DNA of 64,000 nt from Hyphomicrobiales bacterium (GTDB lineage Bacteria; Pseudomonadota; Alphaproteobacteria; Rhizobiales; Rhizobiaceae): NCBI GenBank assembly GCA_900468535.1, contig UBTY01000012.1:1-64000 (forward strand). Reading direction: 5' to 3'. Under the pieces are notes generated by a model that ran no database searches, had not been told where the DNA came from, and saw only the letters and a list, made by a program, of their open reading frames with translations. Shown here one piece after another: positions 1 to 8,233 of this stretch; the first letter of the stretch is position 1, and each line of letters begins with the position of its first letter. The position numbers and the translations under genes are program-made.

Positions 1-575
1 ATCGCTGGAAGATCGGCGCTCTGCCGATCGAGATCGTCGGCGTCGTCTCCAATCACTTCGACTACCAGAAGGTGGTCGTCAATCACGACATCCCCTTCCA
101 CCACATCAAGGTGACGAAGGAAAACAAGCCGCAGGCGGAAGCGCAGCTGCTCGATCTCGTCGAGCAGACGGGAACGGAACTGGTGGTTCTTGCCCGCTAC
201 ATGCAGGTTCTGTCGGATGCGATGTGCCGCAAGATGTCCGGCCGGATCATCAACATCCATCACTCGTTCCTGCCGAGCTTCAAGGGCGCCAACCCCTACA
301 AGCAGGCCTACGAGCGGGGCGTGAAGCTGATCGGCGCGACGGCCCACTATGTTACCGCCGACCTCGACGAGGGTCCGATCATCGAGCAGGACACGGCCCG
401 CATCACGCATGCGCAGAGCGCCGAAGACTATGTCTCGATCGGCCGCGATGTCGAAAGCCAGGTGCTGGCACGTGCCATCCATGCCCATATCCACCGCCGC
501 TCCTTCCTGAACGGCAATCGCACCGTCGTCTTCCCGGCAAGCCCGGGTAGCTACGCGTCCGAGCGCATGGGCTGA
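1..575 (+). CDS. purU: formyltetrahydrofolate deformylase, 3' part (cut by window start)
   Basis: This is the C-terminal formyltransferase-like domain of PurU, which hydrolyses 10-formyl-THF to THF and formate and so supplies formate for purine synthesis and balances the one-carbon pool. The reading frame is open from base 3; the usual N-terminal ACT domain lies outside the window. The catalytic signature is visible: Asn (252-254) and His (258-260) in [12 protein letters not shown], and Asp (366-368) in LDEGPIIEQ. The C terminus ends normally at TGA 573-575. The ACT domain and these residues separate PurU from PurN, although only the second half can be seen here. The ORF is intact up to the window edge. 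The fusion gene at 673 follows after 97 bases. Confidence 0.95.
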   Translation, partial: RWKIGALPIEIVGVVSNHFDYQKVVVNHDIPFHHIKVTKENKPQAEAQLLDLVEQTGTELVVLARYMQVLSDAMCRKMSGRIINIHHSFLPSFKGANPYKQAYERGVKLIGATAHYVTADLDEGPIIEQDTARITHAQSAEDYVSIGRDVESQVLARAIHAHIHRRSFLNGNRTVVFPASPGSYASERMG

Positions 576-672
576 ACCGGACAGGCATCGCTCCCGCGGG
601 CATTCGATCTTGCCGATGGTAAGCATTTGATTATCTGCTTATCGTTGCGAATCGAATCGCGCGGGGGATCGC

Positions 673-3600
673 ATGACTGATGAAACGCTTGCTCGGCGTC
701 TTGAGCTTCCGCGTCCTGATGTAACGGCCGCGGAAGCGTCGGATATTCTCCTGTCGCGATACGGCCTGTTAGGCGTCATCACCGAACTCGGAAGCCAGCA
801 GGATCGGAATTATCGGGTCGAAAACGACGATCGCCGTTATGTCCTGAAGATCTGCCATATGGCCTATGAGACGCTGGAGCTCGAGGCGCAGAACGCAGCG
901 ATAAGGCACATCGCAGAGCAGGCGGACGCGCCGCGCGTTCCGCAGGTCGTTCCCTCTGCCGACGGCCAGGATATCGTCGCCGTTACCGTGCGCGAGCAGA
1001 CGTTCCAGGTTCGGCTGCTGGAATATCTGGATGGCGAAGGCCTGACCGGCCACAGCCATCTGCCGGAAACCTCGATTTCAGCACTTGGCGCCGTCTGCGC
1101 CCGGCTGGCAAGATCGCTCGCGGACTTCGACCATCCCGGCCTTGATCGCAATCTGCAATGGGATTTGCGCCGGGCAGGTCCGGTCGCGGTCCAGCTCCTG
1201 TCCGCGATAACCGACAGCGCGGCACGAGACCGCATCGCCAAGACGATGGTGTCGGCGGTGCGCCGCATACAGCCCTTTGCGCCAGCACTTCGCCTGCAGG
1301 CCGTGCATCACGACGTGACCGGCGATAACGTCGTCTGCCATCGCGACGAACAGGGGCGGCCGATCCCTGACGGTGTGATCGATTTCGGCGACATCATTCG
1401 CGGCTGGCTGGTCGGCGACCTTGCCGTCACCTGCGCGTCGCTGCTCCATCAGGCGAAAGGAAATCCGCTGAATGTGCTGCCTGCCGTCAGCGCATATCAG
1501 GCGATCTATCCACTCAAGGTCGAAGAACTAAGGGCCCTTTGGCCGCTGGTGGTCGCGCGCGCCGTGATCCTAGTCGCGAGCAGCGAGCAGCAGATTTCGA
1601 TCGATCCTGACAATGACTACGTCCGCACCAACCTCGAATTGGAGCAGCGTATACTGGATACGGCGACTTCGCGGCCGTTCGATCTCATGGAAGCCGCCGT
1701 TTTGAAAGCGGCGGGTATCGAGCTTGCCGCGGTCTCGACCGCCGATTGGCGTCCGCTCCTGCCTGAGCTCGACATTGAACAGATCGATTACGTCGACCTC
1801 GGCGTCGAGAGCCCCCACTTTGCAGCGGGCAACTGGATGCAGGCGGATATGGATTGGCGCATTCTCGCCCGTTGCGCGGCGAATGCTGGTGCCGCCGCAA
1901 CGCGCTACGGTGAATACCGTCTTTCGCGCGCCACGCTCCTTTCCAAGGAAACACCAGCCACCTGCGCTCTGCACTCGGATATCTGCTTGCCTGCCGGAAT
2001 GGCCGTCGCAGCGCCGTTTTCCGGCAGCATCGATTGGCAGAATCACCACCTGACCCTGGTGGGCGAGGGTGTTTCCCTGCATCTCGACGGTCTGGAACTG
2101 GATGTCGAAGCCGGAAGCACGGTCCAGGCTGGCGACGTGATGGGCACAGTTTCCGGTGAGGCGTCTTCGCTCGGAGGGCTCCGGGTTCAGCTCTCGACTC
2201 TTCAGGGAGGCGACGTGCCGCTGTTCTGCACGGCGTCCGAGGCGTTCGCCTGGTCGGCACTTTGCCCATCTCCGGCCGCCTTGCTGGGCGAGGGTGTCGA
2301 AGCACCGAAACCGGCTGCGCCAAGTCTTCTCGCCAAGCGCCAGGCGCATTTCGCAAGGACGCAGAAGCATTATTATGTGGCGCCGCCCGAAATGGAGCGC
2401 GGCTGGCGCGAGCATATGTTCGATGTCGAGGGCCGCGCCTATCTCGACATGGTCAACAATGTGAGCATCCTCGGCCACGGGCATCCGCGCCTCGCGGAGG
2501 CGGTTAGTGAGCAGTGGCTGAAACTGAACACCAATTCCCGCTTCCATTACGCTGCCGTCGCGGATTTCTCCGAACGGCTCGCATCGGTGGCACCGGAGGG
2601 ACTGGATACCGTCTTTCTGGTCAACAGTGGTTCAGAGGCCAACGATCTGGCGCTTCGGCTCGCATGGGCCCATACCGGCGCCCGCAATGTGCTGTGCCTG
2701 CTGGAGGCCTATCACGGCTGGTCGGTGGCGAGCGACGCCGTTTCGACCTCGATCGCCGACAATCCGCAGGCTCTGACGACAAGGCCTGCCTGGGTGCACC
2801 CGGTCGCGGCACCAAACACCTATCGTGGTGCGTTTCGTGGGCCGGATACAGCCGGCGACTACCTTCGGGACGTCCTGGATAACCTCGGAGACATCGAGTC
2901 GAGGGGCGAGGGATTGGCCGGCTTCATCGCCGAGCCGGTCTACGGCAATGCCGGTGGCATCGCGCTGCCGGATGGCTATCTCGCAGCCGTCTACGCGCAG
3001 GTAAGGGCCAGGGGAGGGGTGTGCATCGCCGACGAGGTCCAGGTTGGCTATGGCCGGTTGGGCCATCACTTCTGGGGCTTCGAGCAGCAAGGCGTCGTGC
3101 CCGACATCATCACCATCGCCAAAGGCATGGGAAGCGGCCATCCGCTGGGTGCCGTGATCACGACCCGAGCCATTGCCGATTCGCTCGAGAAGGAAGGCTA
3201 TTTCTTCTCGTCGACGGGCGGCAGTCCTGTCAGCTCCGTGGTTGGCATGACGGTCCTCGACATCATGGCCGACGAGGAATTACAGCGGAACGCGCGCGAG
3301 GTAGGCGACCATCTGAAGAGCCGCCTGGCGGCCCTGATCGATCGCCATCCCCTGATCGGCGCGGTTCACGGCATGGGACTTTATCTCGGAGTCGAATTCG
3401 TCCGCGATCGGACGACGCTTGAACCCGCCACCCGCGAAACGGCGGCGATATGCTCTCGCCTGCTCGATCTTGGTGTCATCATGCAGCCGACGGGCGATCA
3501 CCTGAATGTGTTGAAGATCAAGCCGCCGCTTTGCCTGTCGATGGAAAGCGCCGATTTCTTCGTGGACACCCTGGAAACCGTTCTGACGGAGGGCCTTTGA
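673..3600 (+). CDS. fused APH-type kinase / degenerate M23-like domain / class III aminotransferase (phospho-lyase type)
   Basis: The 975-residue protein has three domains. Residues about 20-340 are an aminoglycoside-phosphotransferase / hydroxylysine-kinase fold, with the catalytic loop HHDVTGDN (Asp214) and metal motif IDFGD (Asp237). Residues about 410-530 resemble an M23/LytM barrel, but the usual H-x-H strand reads LRVQL, so a zinc site is not expected. Residues about 550-975 are a fold-type I class III aminotransferase with DEVQ (Asp787) and the PLP lysine in IAKGMG (Lys817). The last domain resembles ethanolamine-phosphate and 5-phosphohydroxylysine phospho-lyases. Kinase plus phospho-lyase in one chain suggests phosphorylation of an amino alcohol or hydroxy-amino acid followed by elimination. 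The substrate is inference. The start at 673 follows a GGGGGAT ribosome site. Confidence 0.88.
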   Translation: MTDETLARRLELPRPDVTAAEASDILLSRYGLLGVITELGSQQDRNYRVENDDRRYVLKICHMAYETLELEAQNAAIRHIAEQADAPRVPQVVPSADGQDIVAVTVREQTFQVRLLEYLDGEGLTGHSHLPETSISALGAVCARLARSLADFDHPGLDRNLQWDLRRAGPVAVQLLSAITDSAARDRIAKTMVSAVRRIQPFAPALRLQAVHHDVTGDNVVCHRDEQGRPIPDGVIDFGDIIRGWLVGDLAVTCASLLHQAKGNPLNVLPAVSAYQAIYPLKVEELRALWPLVVARAVILVASSEQQISIDPDNDYVRTNLELEQRILDTATSRPFDLMEAAVLKAAGIELAAVSTADWRPLLPELDIEQIDYVDLGVESPHFAAGNWMQADMDWRILARCAANAGAAATRYGEYRLSRATLLSKETPATCALHSDICLPAGMAVAAPFSGSIDWQNHHLTLVGEGVSLHLDGLELDVEAGSTVQAGDVMGTVSGEASSLGGLRVQLSTLQGGDVPLFCTASEAFAWSALCPSPAALLGEGVEAPKPAAPSLLAKRQAHFARTQKHYYVAPPEMERGWREHMFDVEGRAYLDMVNNVSILGHGHPRLAEAVSEQWLKLNTNSRFHYAAVADFSERLASVAPEGLDTVFLVNSGSEANDLALRLAWAHTGARNVLCLLEAYHGWSVASDAVSTSIADNPQALTTRPAWVHPVAAPNTYRGAFRGPDTAGDYLRDVLDNLGDIESRGEGLAGFIAEPVYGNAGGIALPDGYLAAVYAQVRARGGVCIADEVQVGYGRLGHHFWGFEQQGVVPDIITIAKGMGSGHPLGAVITTRAIADSLEKEGYFFSSTGGSPVSSVVGMTVLDIMADEELQRNAREVGDHLKSRLAALIDRHPLIGAVHGMGLYLGVEFVRDRTTLEPATRETAAICSRLLDLGVIMQPTGDHLNVLKIKPPLCLSMESADFFVDTLETVLTEGL

Positions 3601-3946
3601 TGGTTTCCGCGCGGCGTTAACCATTTAGGTCATTCTGAGTCTTTCCGATTTTTAATCAAGTACCCCATTGCCGGAATCGGACGCTGTTCCTATGTCTGGC
3701 TGCGAGCGACGGAAGCGTCTGTCGTCACACGAATTGCATAAAGACATGGTACACGTCTTCTAGTCAGTTCAGGTGTGGCGGAATGATTTTTTCCCAATCG
3801 CCGACATTTTGACACGTTTCGGAATATGTTTCCGACAGACTGTCCGGTATTGTCTACTAATCATGTAGATTAAGAAAGACAGTCATCGCCGGTCCCGGCA
3901 CGCCGGGGCCAACCGCAAGCACAACGCCAAACGAAAGGAACGAGAC
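3601..3946. other. non-coding stretch with palindromes upstream of a 31-codon ORF
   Basis: No gene of normal size is seen. The stretch holds a CGGAA-N5-TTCCG inverted repeat (3820-3834), immediately followed by GACAG-A-CTGTC (3834-3844). Next come the motif AAGACAGTCATCGCCGG (3876-3892) and a tight hairpin CCCGGC-AC-GCCGGG (3894-3907). A TTGACA hexamer is present at 3809-3814, but no good -10 box stands at the right distance. The layout looks like a regulatory leader rather than coding DNA. Confidence 0.45.
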
Positions 3947-4042
3947 ATGATGGAAATCGATATTCTTGCCGCGCTTCCGGGGCGTTGCGTGCTTGGAAAT
4001 GACCGTCCGGGCGCCCTCTCCCGCCCGAACTGTCGAATGTGA
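3947..4042 (+). CDS. possible 31-residue peptide or leader ORF
   Basis: This is an ATG-ATG start with a strong AAAGGAACGAGAC ribosome site, 31 sense codons and a TGA stop at 4040-4042. The peptide begins MMEIDILAALPGR and is mildly basic and proline/arginine-rich at its end. It resembles no family I know. It is followed after 75 bases by the 64-residue gene at 4118, and both are preceded by a copy of the AAGACAGTCA...TCGCCGG block. It could be a leader peptide controlling the next gene, an independent small protein, or chance; the good ribosome site is the main argument. Confidence 0.35.
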   Translation: MMEIDILAALPGRCVLGNDRPGALSRPNCRM

Positions 4043-4117
4043 CCTAAGTCCCCCTCAACGGTTCAAGACAGTCAATTCGCCATCGCCGGCGCATTCAGCG
4101 CGGCAGGAGTTCTATGC

Positions 4118-4312
4118 ATGAAAAAAGAAGTTATCGAGTATGCGGGCGTTCCCGTCGGCATCGTCATCCCGGATGAGAACCGGCTCAAGTTTATCGCCGT
4201 GAAGTTTCACGTGCACGATCTGGACGAACAGCATTTCAGCTCGCCTGCCGAGGTGAAGCTTGCGATCCATGATCTGATGACGCGCCGCCATCCAAAACCG
4301 CTGCATGCCTGA
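4118..4312 (+). CDS. small hypothetical protein (64 aa)
   Basis: The 64-residue protein begins MKKEVIEYAGVPVGIVIPDE and contains no signal peptide or membrane segment. It looks like a compact alpha/beta protein with a short strand-rich N half and a helical, basic C end (DLMTRRHPKP). A GGCAGGAG ribosome site lies 9 bases upstream of the ATG. A hairpin with a T-rich tail follows the stop (4354-4390), so it is a complete small transcription unit. I do not recognise a family and assign no function. Confidence 0.6.
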   Translation: MKKEVIEYAGVPVGIVIPDENRLKFIAVKFHVHDLDEQHFSSPAEVKLAIHDLMTRRHPKPLHA

Positions 4313-4353
4313 GAAACAGGCCTGCGCCACTCTTAAGAGTTTCGAGATTTAGC

Positions 4354-4390
4354 GACCGGTCCCGCATATGCAGGGCCGGTCTTGTGTTTT
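4354..4390 (+). terminator. rho-independent terminator after the 64-aa gene
   Basis: GACCGG (4354-4359) pairs with CCGGTC (4376-4381), and inner CCC (4361-4363) pairs with GGG (4373-4375), with one bulged T and a 9-base loop. TTGTGTTTT follows. A GTG at 4384 that would lengthen the next gene lies inside this tail, which argues against that start. Confidence 0.65.
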
Positions 4391-4443
4391 GGGGCCCGTT
4401 GGGCTCCTATCGCGCGCTTCCGGCCACATCAAGGATGCTGCGC

Positions 4444-5451
4444 GTGCTCAATCTTCTGACAGACATCGATGGCGTTTCCGTCGGCCACGCGACCGATCTG
4501 CGTCTCGGTTCGGGCGTAACCGCCATCGTCTTCGACAAGCCCGTGGTGGCGTCAGGCGTTGTGCTCGGCGGCGCTCCGGGCGGGCGCGACACCGCGCTCC
4601 TTGATCCCTCCATGACGGTCGGTGAAGTCGATGCCTTCGTACTCTCAGGCGGCTCCGCATTCGGTCTCGATGCCGCCGGCGGCGTGCAGGCGGGCTTGCG
4701 CGAGGCGGGCAGGGGATTTCCGGTCGGCAATGTGCGCGTGCCGATCGTGCCGCAGGCAATTCTGATGGATCTGCTGAATGGCGGCGACAAGGACTGGGGC
4801 ACGCATTCTCCATACCGGGATATGGGTTACGATGCGTTTCGCGCTGCCGCTCCGGGAGCCTTCGCGCTCGGAACAGTGGGTGCCGGCACCGGCGCCACGA
4901 CAGCAACCTTCAAGGGCGGCCTCGGCTCGGCGAGCGCCGAAACGAGCAGCGGGCTTCGCGTCGCCGCGATCGTTGCCGTCAATGCGCTCGGCTCCGCCAC
5001 TGTTGGCGATGGCCCGCATTTCTGGGCGACCCCATTCGAGCGAAACGGAGAGTTCGGCGGATTGGGCCATCCTCCCGTTATCGAGCAGGGCGATGTCGCG
5101 ATGCGTCTCAAGGGAATGAACACGACGGCCACGACAATTGGCGCAATCGTCACCGATGCTGTCATCACCAAGGCCGAGGCACATCGCCTGGCGATCATGG
5201 CGCATGACGGGCTTGCGCGTTCCCTGTTGCCGGCGCATCTCCCGCTCGATGGCGATACGGTCTTCGCCGCATCGACAGGCGCCAGACCGTATCGGGGGCT
5301 GGGCGATTTTCTCGAGCTCTGCCATCTCGCCACTCTGGTCATGGCCCGCGCCATTGCACGCGGCGTCTATGAGGCGACGGCTCTGCCCGTCACGGGCGCG
5401 CAGGAAGCCTGGAGCAGCCGCTATCGCAATCTGAAGGGATCGCCTAAATAG
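4444..5451 (+). CDS. P1-family (S58, DmpA/BapA-like) aminopeptidase
   Basis: This is an N-terminal-nucleophile peptidase of the DmpA / L-aminopeptidase D-esterase family, whose members self-cleave into two chains and release N-terminal or beta-amino-acid residues. The N end, LLTDIDGVSVGHATD, and the glycine-rich LSGGSAFGLDAAGG are typical. The likely autocleavage and nucleophile region is GMNTTATTIGAIVTDA, near residue 230. I chose GTG 4444 because AAGGA (4431-4435) sits 8 bases upstream and the protein then begins as homologues do. ATG 4435 and GTG 4384 are in-frame alternatives. The protein is cytoplasmic by sequence. The LysR gene at 5483 follows, then an ABC importer and amidase, so a role in amide or peptide use is inferred. 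Confidence 0.88.
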   Translation: MLNLLTDIDGVSVGHATDLRLGSGVTAIVFDKPVVASGVVLGGAPGGRDTALLDPSMTVGEVDAFVLSGGSAFGLDAAGGVQAGLREAGRGFPVGNVRVPIVPQAILMDLLNGGDKDWGTHSPYRDMGYDAFRAAAPGAFALGTVGAGTGATTATFKGGLGSASAETSSGLRVAAIVAVNALGSATVGDGPHFWATPFERNGEFGGLGHPPVIEQGDVAMRLKGMNTTATTIGAIVTDAVITKAEAHRLAIMAHDGLARSLLPAHLPLDGDTVFAASTGARPYRGLGDFLELCHLATLVMARAIARGVYEATALPVTGAQEAWSSRYRNLKGSPK

Positions 5452-5482
5452 GGCGGCATTGCCTGCTGGCGGAGAGGGTGAG

Positions 5483-6397
5483 ATGCAGATTCGGGCCTTG
5501 ATGTATTTCGACGAGCTGGTGCGCACGAATTCCATGCGCCAGGCGGCGGAGAATCTGAATGTGGCGCCGACGGCAATCAGCCGGCAGATCGAGAATCTGG
5601 AATATCATTTCGGGGCTCCGCTGGTGGAGCGCAGCGCGCGCGGTGTGAAGCTGACCGCAGCCGGCGAGTTGCTTGCCGCTCGCGCCGGCCGCACCTTGCG
5701 GGAGCTCGATCATGTCGGACAGCTGATAGAGGATCTAAAGGGCCTGCAGCGCGGGCGCGTCAGCATCTATGCGAACGGTGCCACCGTCGCAAACCTGCTG
5801 GCCCCGGCCTTGGCGGAGTTCAGCCTGAAATACCCGAAGCTTCGGTTCGAGGTGACGATCGCAAGCGCTCGGCAGGCGGTAGAGGCGGTCAATGCGGCCG
5901 AGGCCGATATCGCGATGATTCTGTTTGCGCCGCCGGTCTCCGGCACGAAGGTCCGTCTTCGCTCGGAAATCCACTATGACCTGATCGTCTCCCCCGAACA
6001 TGCTGCAGCAGGCAACGGCGAAGCGCATCTCAAGGATATAGCCGACTATGCATTGGCGCTGCCGGATCAGTCTTTCGGATTCCGTCAGGCGCTCGATGCG
6101 CTTCTGGAAAAGGCGGGCCTGTCGCCCGAGCCGGTTTTTGTTACCAGTTCCCTGGAGATGCTGAAGGAGCTCGTCCTGAGCGGCGCGGCGGTCACGTTGC
6201 TGCCGGCGCTGACTGTGCGACGCGAGATCGAGGCGGGGCAGTTGATCGCGGTGCCGCTCGCGGCAAGAAGCGCCATACGAACGCATGTCGATCTATGTGT
6301 GGCACCCGACCGCCAGCTCTCCTTCGCAGCGACCAAGCTGCTCGATTTCATCGAACGCTTCATGCGGGAACGCCAAGGCGGCGAACGCAGGAGCTGA
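5483..6397 (+). CDS. LysR-family transcriptional regulator
   Basis: The 304-residue protein has an N-terminal winged helix (residues 1-60; FDELVRTNSMRQAAENLNVAPTAISRQIENLE) and a periplasmic-binding-protein-like effector domain from about residue 90. The ATG at 5483 follows GGAGAGGG; an upstream ATG at 5459 lacks this. The gene lies between the P1 peptidase and the ABC importer, all on the same strand, so it is the best candidate for controlling the importer operon. An inverted repeat at 6454-6475, in the gap before the importer, could be its site. The effector is not known. Confidence 0.93.
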   Translation: MQIRALMYFDELVRTNSMRQAAENLNVAPTAISRQIENLEYHFGAPLVERSARGVKLTAAGELLAARAGRTLRELDHVGQLIEDLKGLQRGRVSIYANGATVANLLAPALAEFSLKYPKLRFEVTIASARQAVEAVNAAEADIAMILFAPPVSGTKVRLRSEIHYDLIVSPEHAAAGNGEAHLKDIADYALALPDQSFGFRQALDALLEKAGLSPEPVFVTSSLEMLKELVLSGAAVTLLPALTVRREIEAGQLIAVPLAARSAIRTHVDLCVAPDRQLSFAATKLLDFIERFMRERQGGERRS

Positions 6398-6453
6398 TCT
6401 TATGCCTTGCGCGATGAACCAAATTCCGGTGTAGCTGTTTCGGCAACACTGAG

Positions 6454-6475
6454 CACACAATAACGACATTGTGTG
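6454..6475. promoter_or_regulatory. inverted repeat, possible LysR operator
   Basis: CACACAAT (6454-6461), a 6-base loop and ATTGTGTG (6468-6475) form a perfect 8-bp inverted repeat in the 143-base gap between the LysR gene and the binding-protein gene. The size and position suit an activator or repressor site. The link to this LysR protein is inference. Confidence 0.45.
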
Positions 6476-6540
6476 TGCACGGGGTCAATGTCACTCTTAC
6501 CGCAAACGTCCGGCTGCCGAGCGGCCCGAGACAGGGGAAC

Positions 6541-8073
6541 ATGATGATCAAGGTTTCATGCGCGCGCCCTGCGCGTCTTGTTCGGCACATCTCTTTGGCG
6601 ACGGCCTTCGGCTTGGCAACGGCCTTTCTCGGCCTCACACCCGCCGAAGCCGCAAAGACGACTCTGAGCCTCGGCATGACGGTGGAGCCGACAGGCCTTG
6701 ATCCAACGATCGCCGCGCCTGTGGCGATCGGTCAGGTGACCTGGCAGAACGTCTTCGAGGGTTTGGTCAGCATCGACGAGAGCGGCAAGGTGCAGCCGCA
6801 GCTCGCCAAGAGCTGGGAGATCTCGCCCGACGGCCTGACCTACACGTTCAAGCTTCAGACCGGCGTATCGTTTCACGACGGCGAAGCCTTTGACTCGGCC
6901 GCGGCGAAGTTCGCCCTCGACCGCGCACGGGGTGCCGACTCGGTCAATCCGCAGAAGCGCTTCTTTGCGTCCATCGCGTCGATCGACACGCCTGATCCGG
7001 AAACGCTGATCCTGCATCTCTCCGAGCCGACGGGCAGCCTCCTCTACTGGCTTGGCTGGCCGGCATCGGTGATGGTTGCACCGAACTCGGCAGCCGAGGA
7101 CAAGACAAAACCGGTTGGCACCGGCCCGTTCAAATTCGTGAACTGGGCCAAAGGCGACAAGGTCGAACTGGAGAAGAACGCGGCCTATTGGAACAAGGCG
7201 GTGTCGCCGAAGCTCGACAAGGTGACGTTCCGCTTCATCGCCGATCCTCAGGCCCAGGTTGCAGCATTGAGATCCGGTGACGTCGACGCGATTCCAGAAT
7301 TCGGCGCGCCGGAGCTGATGAGTTCCTTCACCGACGACGCCAAGTTGGTCACGAAGATCGGCAACACCGAGTTGAAGGTCGTTGCGGGCATGAACAACGC
7401 CGCGAAGCCGTTCAGCGACAAGCGTGTGCGGCAGGCGCTGATGATGGCGATCGACCGCAAGACGGTCGTTGATGGCGCCTGGTCGGGCCTTGGAACACCG
7501 ATCGGCAGCCACTACACGCCGAATGATCCCGGCTATGTCGATCTCACCGAAAAGTTGCCCTACGACCCTGAGAAGGCCAAGGCGCTGCTGGCGGAAGCCG
7601 GCTATCCCGACGGCTTTACCTTCACGATCAAGTCTCCGCAGATGGCTTATGCACCCCGCAGCGCACAGGTGATGCAGGCGATGCTGGCAGAGATCGGCGT
7701 GACCATGAACATCGAGCCGACTGAATTCCCCGCCAAGTGGGTCCAGGATGTGATGAAGGACCGCAATTTCGAAATGACCATCGTGGCTCATGCCGAACCG
7801 ATGGACATCGACATCTATGCGCGCGATCCCTACTATTTCAACTACAAGAATCCGGCTTTCAATGCCTTGATGAAAAAGGTTCAGGAAACAACCGATCCGG
7901 CTGCGCAGGCGAAGATTTATGGCGAAGCCCAGACCATTCTGGCGGAGGATGTTCCGGCCCTCTATCTTTTCGTCATGCCTAAGCTTGGCGTCTGGGACCG
8001 GAAGCTGAAGGGCCTGTGGGAAAATGAGCCGATTCCGTCCAACGTGCTGAGCGGCGTATCCTGGGAAGAGTGA
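6541..8073 (+). CDS. ABC transporter substrate-binding protein, family 5 (peptide type)
   Basis: The 510-residue periplasmic protein of the SBP_bac_5 family binds oligopeptides or related amides for import. It has a signal peptide (about residues 1-37, ending TPAEA), the family sequence LAKSWEISPDGLTYTFKLQ, and the GTGPFKFVNW motif. The start is ATG 6541, right after CAGGGGAAC; the longer frame from 6469 has no ribosome site and would push the signal peptide inward. Two permeases follow (8234, 9183), but no ATPase gene does, so the importer must borrow ATP-binding subunits from elsewhere. Dipeptide, glutathione and amide ligands all remain possible. Confidence 0.93.
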   Translation: MMIKVSCARPARLVRHISLATAFGLATAFLGLTPAEAAKTTLSLGMTVEPTGLDPTIAAPVAIGQVTWQNVFEGLVSIDESGKVQPQLAKSWEISPDGLTYTFKLQTGVSFHDGEAFDSAAAKFALDRARGADSVNPQKRFFASIASIDTPDPETLILHLSEPTGSLLYWLGWPASVMVAPNSAAEDKTKPVGTGPFKFVNWAKGDKVELEKNAAYWNKAVSPKLDKVTFRFIADPQAQVAALRSGDVDAIPEFGAPELMSSFTDDAKLVTKIGNTELKVVAGMNNAAKPFSDKRVRQALMMAIDRKTVVDGAWSGLGTPIGSHYTPNDPGYVDLTEKLPYDPEKAKALLAEAGYPDGFTFTIKSPQMAYAPRSAQVMQAMLAEIGVTMNIEPTEFPAKWVQDVMKDRNFEMTIVAHAEPMDIDIYARDPYYFNYKNPAFNALMKKVQETTDPAAQAKIYGEAQTILAEDVPALYLFVMPKLGVWDRKLKGLWENEPIPSNVLSGVSWEE

Positions 8074-8099
8074 GGCGGATGGACGTCGTGCAAGACAAG

Positions 8100-8212
8100 C
8101 ACCCCTCCCCAACCCCTCCCCACAGGGGGGAGGGGCTTTCTTGGCGGTTGCCGCGGATTTTCTCCCCCCTTGTGGGGGAGATGGCCGGCAGGCCAGAGGG
8201 GGACTTTGCCAT
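8100..8212. repeat. RIME-like palindromic intergenic repeat
   Basis: Two adjacent G/C-rich hairpins are present. The first is CCCCTCCCC (8113-8121) with GGGGAGGGG (8127-8135). The second is CTCCCCC (8162-8168) with GGGGGAG (8174-8180), followed by GGCCGGCAGGCC. The arrangement resembles the Rhizobium intergenic mosaic elements spread through Rhizobiaceae genomes. It lies inside the importer operon, between binding protein and permease. It may stabilise the upstream mRNA or partly terminate it. Confidence 0.65.
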
Positions 8213-8233
8213 GGTCGCTCCCCGAATCGCGAC

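Noticed and set aside
4384..4443. Extended N terminus for the P1 peptidase from GTG 4384
   Set aside because: This start lies within the T-rich tail of the preceding terminator and lacks a ribosome site; GTG 4444 fits homologues.
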